60,000 bases of DNA from Strigamia acuminata (taxonomy: Eukaryota > Arthropoda > Chilopoda > Geophilomorpha > Linotaeniidae): contig OX442322.1 of the NCBI GenBank assembly GCA_949358305.1, positions 3,846,001 through 3,906,000 of the forward strand, read 5' to 3'. The translations under genes and the position numbers were made by a program. The notes beneath the pieces are model-generated. The model was not told the origin of the DNA. It worked only from the letters and a program-made list of their open reading frames with translations, and searched no databases. Shown piece by piece: positions 53,029 to 60,000 of the stretch (its first letter is position 1; every line of letters begins with the position of its first letter).

Positions 53029-54787
53029 ATTTATGACGGTTTATAAGTGCTATTTATTAATAACACGGCCGAATTTTAAGTGTTTTTTGCGAAACCCGCA
53101 TTTGTCAATGCTCCGAGTCGCCACTAGATGGCGCGATTATAATTCAGCGGTAAATTCGAATTGCGAGTTAAGAAAACTGGTAAATAAATATAAGAATATA
53201 TTTATTTGTATGAAACGACACTTTATTAGGATTAATATAAATATATATTAATAATTATTGTTCACACTAAGTGATGGGAATCTCTAGTTCAGCAGAAATG
53301 GAGATTTGATAATCCATCGATCAACCGATCGATGTGATTGGTGGATCCATTTCCGGTCCTGGGTATCCAGTTCCGGTTGTGGTGTGAATTAGCATATTGC
53401 TCCTCCGTATCCACTTCCGGCGATACGGGATTGGAGGGATTCGTGGAACCCATGTTCCAATTGGTTGATTGGATTAATCTCTAATCCAGTCAGGTTATAT
53501 AAACCCAAACAACCGGCCATCCGGCAGCTCTGTTTGATTATTTTCTGTTTGGTATTGTTACTTAAGAAATATGATTCGTTGTTCACGTAAAAAAACCTTT
53601 TGGTTCTTTGTTGATTTATTCACAAAGAACCGTTGCATGATTCTACAGAATCATGCCACCGCCGGCAATTGAAGTCGAAGTGCTGGGATCATTATGTTGC
53701 ATAAATGTTACAGTTTACGGTTGCGACGCCGAAGGAGAACCCGCCGTTGTGCAATTCAGTATCCTCCGGACAGGACCATGTGGTCTTTCTCGGTATGAAC
53801 GTATTCCGTTACCGCAAGTAGCATCGTTGCTGTTGAGAATTAGTTCCTTCACCGGATGGTGCCAAAGCAGTCTGTTTTACAGTAACCACGAGTAGCACCA
53901 AGTGTTTGGCAAGCTGATTCTCATGGTATTCGATGCCAAAGTAGTCGGTCTATTATTAGTACCGCGAGAGATTATACTGCTGTGCGGAGCCGCGAGCTAT
54001 CGACTCCTGTGTACGTGATACCGTCAATCGCCAGACGAACGACCGTGTCGCGACGCAGGGGACGCTTGATACCGTTCTGCATTGCAAGGCGTATATTTTC
54101 TTTCGACGGCAATTGTGTGTTGCGACGGGAAGCCTAATCTTCATTTTATTTATAACAGCTAAATATTAACTTGGCGACAAGTTGATTAACCAAGTCAGAA
54201 GACTTAATTACGATCACGATTACATCAAAGACGCAAATGTAACTGATAAGTTGATGACAACTTATCCACAAAAATATCTAAATAAGAATTCACAACGATA
54301 TGAATTAAATATAATTCATAAGCGGAATATTGATAAGTAAAATGAATACATTTACTTACACCAATATCCTCCCAAAGTTGTGGCGGTGCAGACAAAGTCA
54401 ACCGCAATGCTCAGATCATTCGATTTATCGACGTGCGATAATTTACACAGCGAACCAAGGAAACCAGCGAAGCCATATCGGACTCCAGGACACAGCCATC
54501 CGGCTTAGATGACATCTGTAAACCAGGTCGAGCGATGGGGAAACCGCTCCCTTATCCCAGACACGTAATGATATTATTTTAGGACCAATTGGCCTATGCT
54601 TTGTATAGTTTAATAGTCAGTTAACTTGCCAAATGTTGGCATTAGTCTTATGTATAATTTAGCTCACTGCATATTGTTTGCCAACAATAAATTGTCTTGT
54701 ATTTATCTCGTATTGTATTCACTGTTATTTATCGCGATCTCTTCCCGGTACCATTGTTAAATGGGAGTTGTGGTCGTCACCGTCACA
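53029..54787 (+). repeat. Gypsy-A copy 2 5' LTR
   Basis: Direct repeat of 7729-9487. TATATAAA at 53496-53503, CTCF-like site at 53121-53134, AATAAA at 54686-54691. The 5' border is uncertain by 3-4 nt because the target and LTR share ATTT. Confidence 0.93.
53653..53895 (+). CDS. LTR-internal small ORF, 80 aa, hypothetical (second copy)
   Basis: Identical to 8353-8595. In this 5' LTR it would lie near the start of the genomic RNA, upstream of gag, and so could act as an upstream ORF. Confidence 0.25.
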   Translation: MPPPAIEVEVLGSLCCINVTVYGCDAEGEPAVVQFSILRTGPCGLSRYERIPLPQVASLLLRISSFTGWCQSSLFYSNHE

Positions 54788-54789
54788 CG

Positions 54790-54808
54790 TGGAGGTCCCA
54801 CCGAGATT
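54790..54808 (+). promoter_or_regulatory. Gypsy-A PBS, tRNA-Gln
   Basis: TGGAGGTCCCACCGAGATT, 2 nt after the LTR. It is complementary to the 3' end of animal tRNA-Gln (…AATCTCGGTGG-ACCT-CCA) with at most one base difference. Confidence 0.7.
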
Positions 54809-55622
54809 AGGTTGCAATTAATTCGATTGAATTGTAAAAGTGAATTTTTTTGAGATAAATAAGGCTAAAAAATTTGTAAATAAATTTTACAAATTGCAGT
54901 TTTAGAAAGTACATTCTGTTTTCTCGAAGAAAATGAATAATACAATTCTGGACGAAGGAATTGCAACCAGGAATTCTAAATCTATCACACGATGGTTGAG
55001 ATAGATTTAATCGAAGTATTTAAAAACTAAAGCTTCGGAGAATTTGATGGATATAAAACACAGAATAGTTATATTTTGATATTTACTTTATTTTTCCGTG
55101 AAAAAGTAAAAGTAAGACAAGTTTAAACATGTTTAACGAATCGCAAGACAAAGAAAACTTGCAGAATATGGAACTTCAAAGTAAAATCCAGTATTAAGGA
55201 GAAGATATAATAATTGGAAACAATTGACAAAGGTTGAAAGTGAATTTATTTTATTTTTATGAAATATATAATTTTGGGAATATTTACAAATAATCTCTCG
55301 AAGGAATTTTATTTTATCGGTAAAGACTAAAAGTCGAAAAGAACGGACTTAGTAGAGAACTGATGACGAAAATGATACGTTCGTTATACAATCAGTTGAT
55401 AACGAACCAGCCAATCAGGAACTAGGTGATCTAAGGATCCCCAGCCCCTTGCTATTAAAGGAGAGCCAGATCAGATTGAGATCATTCGCTTCCAGACCAG
55501 ACCAGCAGACGTGTTTCAGTAACCATCCTGACTGCGCCATCCGATTCTAGTTACGATTCGAAGTTTTCCACCGCTAAAATAGTAAAAAAAAAAAAAGACC
55601 GATTCAATTATATTTTTATAAA
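54809..55622 (+). other. Gypsy-A leader, possible second promoter
   Basis: This is 0.8 kb of AT-rich untranslated leader. TATTAAAG (55453-55460) lies 31 nt upstream of an initiator-like TCATTC (55482-55487), in a short GC-richer block, so a leader promoter is possible. Otherwise no gene is seen. Confidence 0.4.
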
Positions 55623-57959
55623 ATGGATCCAAACAATCTTCCTAACGAAGAAAAAGTGGCTGAAGAAAAGGCCGTAGAAGAAATAGTTAGCTTGGATTCA
55701 AGTTATGTAAAACTTTGTGACCAAACGGAAATGATTCCCGATGAACTCACACAGTTTTGTACGCATTACGAACTAGATAGAACTCAGTTCAAAACCATAA
55801 TCGAAGCTTCTGAATTTGTGACGAAGCGGGCGTTACGTAACATACGTATTAATCCAACTCCGGAAAAACGAGCAGAACTTTCGAAGGAGAGTTCGGCGAA
55901 CCATAATTCTGGAAAGGACCCAATCCCGTCGCCAAGAGATCTGTCTGAAGAAAACCGATCACGATCTAAAACTCCACAACGTAAGTTGGGGGATCAAGCA
56001 AGAATTAAAACTCCGTCGGTTCGTAACCAAGATATTCGAGAATTATTTCGAACATCAAGCAAGGAATCGCTTGATCAGTCCAGTTTAGGAAATAGAACTC
56101 CTCACTCCCGCAACGCCAGTTACCACAATACTCCAAGTATTTCGGAGGTAGGAGGATCCAATTTTTCAACTTTTCAACCTGAAAATGCTAAAAAGCAACC
56201 CAATCCACATATTTATACGGAGAATGGGACGAGACATTTTGCCAAACAAACCCCTAGAGGGCGAGGCAATAAATCCGCCATTCGACGGAAATTATCTCCA
56301 CTACCATCTCCAGTCTTACCTCAAACTCGACAAGAACAATTGAGATTAGACGAAGTGGAAAAGGAACGAATTAGGCTGGAAGCAATTAATCAAAAACAGA
56401 TTAACGACGAAAAGATTCGCCAAGATAAACTTGAAGGAGAAGTTGTCAATCAAAACGAAGTTCGTAAGTCGATAGACAAAAACGATAAAATTCTAATTAA
56501 TCAATTACGGGCTCAATGGCGACAGGAACACGATGAAAAGTTCCAAAAGCAACAAGATCAATACAATAAGAAGTGGGCGGAAGTGAACAGAATTGAAGAC
56601 AATCAACGCAAGCGGGAGAAAACCTTACAGGAAAGCATCCGGCTAAATCTCGCGGCGTCCACTCGGGCTAGCCATGGTAGTGAACCCCGAGACCAGACAA
56701 ATCCGTCACGTGCATCTACCGATGACATTCCAAGCTCACATTTCTCGGCAGAAAGTTCTACAGAAACTAGACTTCCCTCTGACGGAACTAATATTTCATT
56801 TGACTATATTTTGAAAATGCAACAAAATATGGCCGCCCAATTCCAAAAACAATTGGATAGTCGAATAGATACATTCGTTCAAACTCAACAAACAACTGGG
56901 CCGCAACGATCTAATAATCCAGGACCCAGTAAAGTCTTTTTCAAAGGACAAGACCTTCCAGTTTTCGATGGAAAACAGGAGGATATAGATAAATTTTTAT
57001 CAGTAGCTAAAACTGTAGCTATTTCAAAGGGATTAACTCTGGACGAAATGGTTAATCAAGGTATTCCCACCTATTTGTCCGGATTAGCCCAACAATGGTA
57101 TGACGAGAATAAAACCAAGTTTACCAACTGGGAAACCTTCGTAGAATTATTTCGTGAAGAATTCGACACGATTCCAACTACTCGACTCCGAAATTTACGA
57201 AAAGTAATCCAAGGAGACGATGAACCTTTATATGAATTTCTAGTCAGATTCACTAAAGCCCAAGGATCGTATTCCGAAAGAGGAAATGTTGCCACACTTT
57301 TCGACAACCTGAATTGGACGAGTTACAATAGATTAATCGATCGAAATCTGTACAGGAGCGAGTCAGTAGACAAAATCTTTCAATTCGTACGAACGAATAG
57401 AGCACTCTTTGAACCCCAAAGAATCCGTACAGAGAATTCCAAGGAAATTGATAAAGTGGTATCTAACAACCAGAAGTATTCTAAAGATACCAAAAATATG
57501 AGACCTTCGGCTCGATCCACTCAAATGATGGAAATAGAGCCGGAAGAAGAAATAATGGAAGTCAATGAGTTGACAGAGAATAATGTATCAATGGATAATT
57601 TATTATGTGCCATGTCGGAAAATCAGACAGGGAAATGTTTTCATTGTAAACAACCAGGTCATTTCAAAAGAGAATGTCCTCTGCTTCCAAAGCGAAAATT
57701 TAGCAATAATTTCCCTGGAAATAATAATTCCAATAACAATAGCGCTAATCAGCAGCCGAACGAATTTAAGCGACCACGCCAAAATTGGGTAACTGCCGAA
57801 GCTATTGATCAAAAAATGGAAGAGTTAAAAACTGATATGAATAACAGTATGCAAACAACGATAAGTAAGACAGTGTCGGATTTATTTAGTAAATTCTTAG
57901 ACCCGAAGAACGCTACTACGGCACCAATTACTGAAACCCCACCGGTTCCAAAAAACTAG
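55623..57959 (+). CDS. gag: Gypsy-A Gag, full length, 778 aa
   Basis: It starts at ATG 55623 (AAAATGG context). Residues 1-100 are acidic then mixed. Residues 100-235 are polar and Ser/Arg/Pro-rich. Residues 235-350 are charged and probably coiled coil (QLRAQWRQEHDEKFQKQQ). Residues 430-600 hold the capsid-like domain (LPVFDGKQEDIDKFLSVAK, LRNLRKVIQGDDEPLYEFL). The zinc knuckle CFHCKQPGHFKREC is at about 672-685. The C-terminus ends in PKN before TAG. At 778 residues it is longer than most Gypsy Gags because of the N-terminal half. The frame is intact. Gag should form the particle; Gag-Pol arises by -1 frameshift at the stop. Confidence 0.95.
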   Translation: MDPNNLPNEEKVAEEKAVEEIVSLDSSYVKLCDQTEMIPDELTQFCTHYELDRTQFKTIIEASEFVTKRALRNIRINPTPEKRAELSKESSANHNSGKDPIPSPRDLSEENRSRSKTPQRKLGDQARIKTPSVRNQDIRELFRTSSKESLDQSSLGNRTPHSRNASYHNTPSISEVGGSNFSTFQPENAKKQPNPHIYTENGTRHFAKQTPRGRGNKSAIRRKLSPLPSPVLPQTRQEQLRLDEVEKERIRLEAINQKQINDEKIRQDKLEGEVVNQNEVRKSIDKNDKILINQLRAQWRQEHDEKFQKQQDQYNKKWAEVNRIEDNQRKREKTLQESIRLNLAASTRASHGSEPRDQTNPSRASTDDIPSSHFSAESSTETRLPSDGTNISFDYILKMQQNMAAQFQKQLDSRIDTFVQTQQTTGPQRSNNPGPSKVFFKGQDLPVFDGKQEDIDKFLSVAKTVAISKGLTLDEMVNQGIPTYLSGLAQQWYDENKTKFTNWETFVELFREEFDTIPTTRLRNLRKVIQGDDEPLYEFLVRFTKAQGSYSERGNVATLFDNLNWTSYNRLIDRNLYRSESVDKIFQFVRTNRALFEPQRIRTENSKEIDKVVSNNQKYSKDTKNMRPSARSTQMMEIEPEEEIMEVNELTENNVSMDNLLCAMSENQTGKCFHCKQPGHFKRECPLLPKRKFSNNFPGNNNSNNNSANQQPNEFKRPRQNWVTAEAIDQKMEELKTDMNNSMQTTISKTVSDLFSKFLDPKNATTAPITETPPVPKN

Positions 57960-57981
57960 TGGCGGGGGTCCTCGAGCCCCC
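57950..57981 (+). promoter_or_regulatory. -1 frameshift cassette, copy 2
   Basis: AAAAAAC (57950-57956), TAG (57957-57959), then GGGGG (57964-57968) pairing with CCCCC (57977-57981). Identical to 436-467. Confidence 0.85.
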
Positions 57982-60000
57982 TATTAATAATTCCGAAGGA
58001 ATTTTACCACCAGACTTGGAACAAGCACTTTCCAAAACTTTGGATAATTTAACTATTCAAGATAAAGAAATTAAGCGTGCTCGTCCTAACCGGAAGACAC
58101 GGAAAAGGAACTGGAATTATAAGTTTAAAATCGCGTCAAATACGCCCTTTTCGGCAGAGGAGACAGCAAACCCGTTCTTGAATTTTCACGACGACCTGTT
58201 TTCTCTAGATAAGGGGGACGAATCTTTAGCTAGATTGATACAAGATACATCCAATCTTAATATTCGTGATGAATCCACCAGTTCTAGTGGAGGAGTATTC
58301 GAGAATTTACAATCAATGATTGATAATTTGAATCCCGACTCCAAATCCTCCAGATTTGCGAGATTAAAATCTTACATTAACGAGAATCAGTTAAAACGAA
58401 AAGATGGCATCGAACGAATTAATAAATTGGGAAATCACATCGACGACCCCCGAATGAAAATTACAATAGGTGGACTCACCTACAATGCTTTGATGGACTC
58501 AGGAGCCACACAGTGTTTTATTGGGTTGCAATTACTAAGTAAAACTTGTGCATCTCCCGATTTCATACAAGATTGTCCAAAACACATGAGAGTTTGTGCA
58601 GTTGGAGTTACTCATATTCCACTAGGACAAATTACTTTGTGTGTACAATGGGCAGATGGAGCAGAATTCACACCAATAAATTTTATCATTTTGGATAATA
58701 ATGTGTGTGGATTAATTATCGGACATAATTTTATGCGCCGAACCAAAATTAATTTAAATCCAGCACGAGCTGTATTTACTTGCGACAGCAAGTCCGACTG
58801 GACTGCACCCTACGAAACTGACGAGTTAAATTGTAATTTAGCTCGAGTACAAGTGTTGACTGACAACGCAACAGCCACACACACGCCAGATAATTGGGAA
58901 GAATTGCTGGTAAAGGATTGTGACTGTTCAGATGAGGAAAAAAGTAAATTACGCGAAGTAATTGCTAGTGTTAAGAACGTCTTTAGAGATAAAGTCGGAT
59001 GTACTAACATAATAAAGCATAAGATCACCTTTAAAAAGGATGTAACGTGGAAAAAACAACCATTTCGAATGTATAACCCTGCTAAAATAGCCATTATGAC
59101 TAAATTAGTAGAAGAATTAGAAGCGGATAATTTGATCGAAAGAGCTACTGGACCTTACATAAGTCATCCAGTGATCGTAGCCAAACCAAATGGTACTTAT
59201 CGTTTATGTATCGATTATCGGTGGTTGAATGCAATCACCGAAATTAACGCCATACAAATGCCAAGTATTGATTTGTTACTCCACAATACAAATCAGGCAA
59301 AATATTTCACGTCTCTCGACCTTACCAAAGGTTATTATCAGGTCGAGATGGACGAGGAAGATAGACAGAAAACAGCCTTTTATACTCCGAAAGGCAATTA
59401 CCAATTTGTCCGCATGCCTTTTGGTCTTTGCAATGCGCCGTGTACATTTCAGTTCTTAATGGAACGAGTGATGGGCGAAGCATTATACAAACACGCGTTA
59501 GTCTATTTGGACGACGTGATAATCTTCTCCACCACTTGGGAGAAACATCTTGAACATATCAAAGATGTGTTGGAAAGACTAGATAAGGCCAACTTATCAG
59601 TAAATAAGGAAAAATCAAAATTTGGAAAAACTACACTCAAATTTTTGGGTCATTTGATAACTCCAACCGGATTAGCACCTGACCCAGACAAGATAGTATC
59701 CGTTAGGAAATATCCAACTCCTAAGAATTCCAAGGATATTCAACGATTTCATGGCTTGTCAAATTTCTTCCGGAAATTTATTCCCGAACATGCAAAAATT
59801 GCTAGGCCTCTAACTAGCATGATGCATGATAAAGCAGTGTTCGAATGGGGAGAAGAACAAGAGAAAGCTTTTGAAACAATAAAAAATATTTTATGTGACG
59901 AAACACAGGTTTTGTTAATGCCAGATATGATGAAACCATTCGTAATCTTGACAGACGCATCGCATGATGGACTTGGTAGTGTGTTATGCCAAGATGTAGA
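57956..60000 (+). CDS. pol: Gypsy-A Pol, N-terminal part, runs off window
   Basis: Open -1 frame from the slippery site to the window end, covering linker, protease (DSGAT) and RT through YLDD to the start of RNase H (TDASHDGLGS at the last bases). The sequence matches 442-2486. Visible differences include G to A in the linker (near 58034) and a silent T to C (near 59316). No stop. Confidence 0.93.

Larger units (their letters stand above)
53029..60000 (+). mobile_element. Gypsy-A copy 2, 5' part
   Basis: Complete 5' LTR, PBS, leader, gag and the first 2 kb of pol; it continues beyond the window. Near-identical to copy 1 wherever they overlap. Inserted into the 5' LTR of Gypsy-E, and so younger than it. 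Confidence 0.95.

Noticed and set aside
53029-53033. Exact start of the Gypsy-A LTR
   Set aside because: Target and LTR share ATTT, and the other LTRs read ATGTATGA and ATTTATGATG; the boundary cannot be fixed to the base here.

Overview
The window is animal, probably arthropod, genomic DNA made almost entirely of LTR retrotransposons inserted into one another. No host gene, rRNA, tRNA gene or CRISPR array could be supported. The animal assignment is an inference. It rests on Ty3/Gypsy and Ty1/Copia polyproteins of animal type, AT-rich sequence, primer-binding sites (PBSs) matching metazoan initiator tRNA-Met, tRNA-Gln and tRNA-Ala, and CTCF-like and ETS-like sites in LTRs. The species cannot be named. 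The family names used here (Gypsy-A, -B, -D, -E; Copia-C, -M) are local labels.

Layout, left to right. 1-9487: Gypsy-A copy 1 (+), with gag end, pol, a third ORF that is not env-like, polypurine tract (PPT) and 3' LTR. 9488-about 12040: Copia-M copy 1 (-), broken by Gypsy-A. About 12050-17325: Gypsy-B (+), a decayed relative of Gypsy-A. 17326-20607: 3' part of Copia-C copy 1 (+), split by a 1016-bp TIR transposon (18097-19112). 20608-22810: LTR-like sequence holding a Gypsy-A-type solo LTR (-). 22811-34792: Gypsy-D (-), containing a complete Copia-C copy 2 (25112-30876, TSD TGTTC) and a Copia-M solo LTR (32166-32719, TSD TATGA). 34793-40986: Copia-M copy 2 (+), split by a 548-bp solo LTR. 40987-48355: Copia-M copy 3 (+), split by a 946-bp solo LTR. 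48356-53028: Gypsy-E (-), lacking gag and carrying a MITE. 53029-60000: Gypsy-A copy 2 (+), with LTR, tRNA-Gln PBS, complete gag and the start of pol.

Relative age follows from the nesting. Gypsy-D lies in the 5' LTR of Copia-M copy 2, and Copia-C copy 2 and the Copia-M solo LTR lie in Gypsy-D. Gypsy-E lies in the 3' LTR of Copia-M copy 3, and Gypsy-A copy 2 lies in an LTR of Gypsy-E. The two Gypsy-A copies are nearly identical and open, so this family looks recently active. The others carry stops, frameshifts and deletions.

How the elements work. Gypsy-A makes Gag and, through an AAAAAAC slippery heptamer with a downstream GC hairpin, a -1 frameshift Gag-Pol. The same cassette with the same spacing is kept in diverged Gypsy-B. 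A candidate 3' splice site lies just upstream of the Gypsy-A third ORF, a basic, Cys/His-containing protein of unknown function. Copia-M elements carry a long leader in which a stem-loop about 180-190 nt upstream of gag is kept by paired base changes. Copia-M primes from the 3' end of tRNA-iMet, while Copia-C appears to use the internal anticodon region of the same tRNA.
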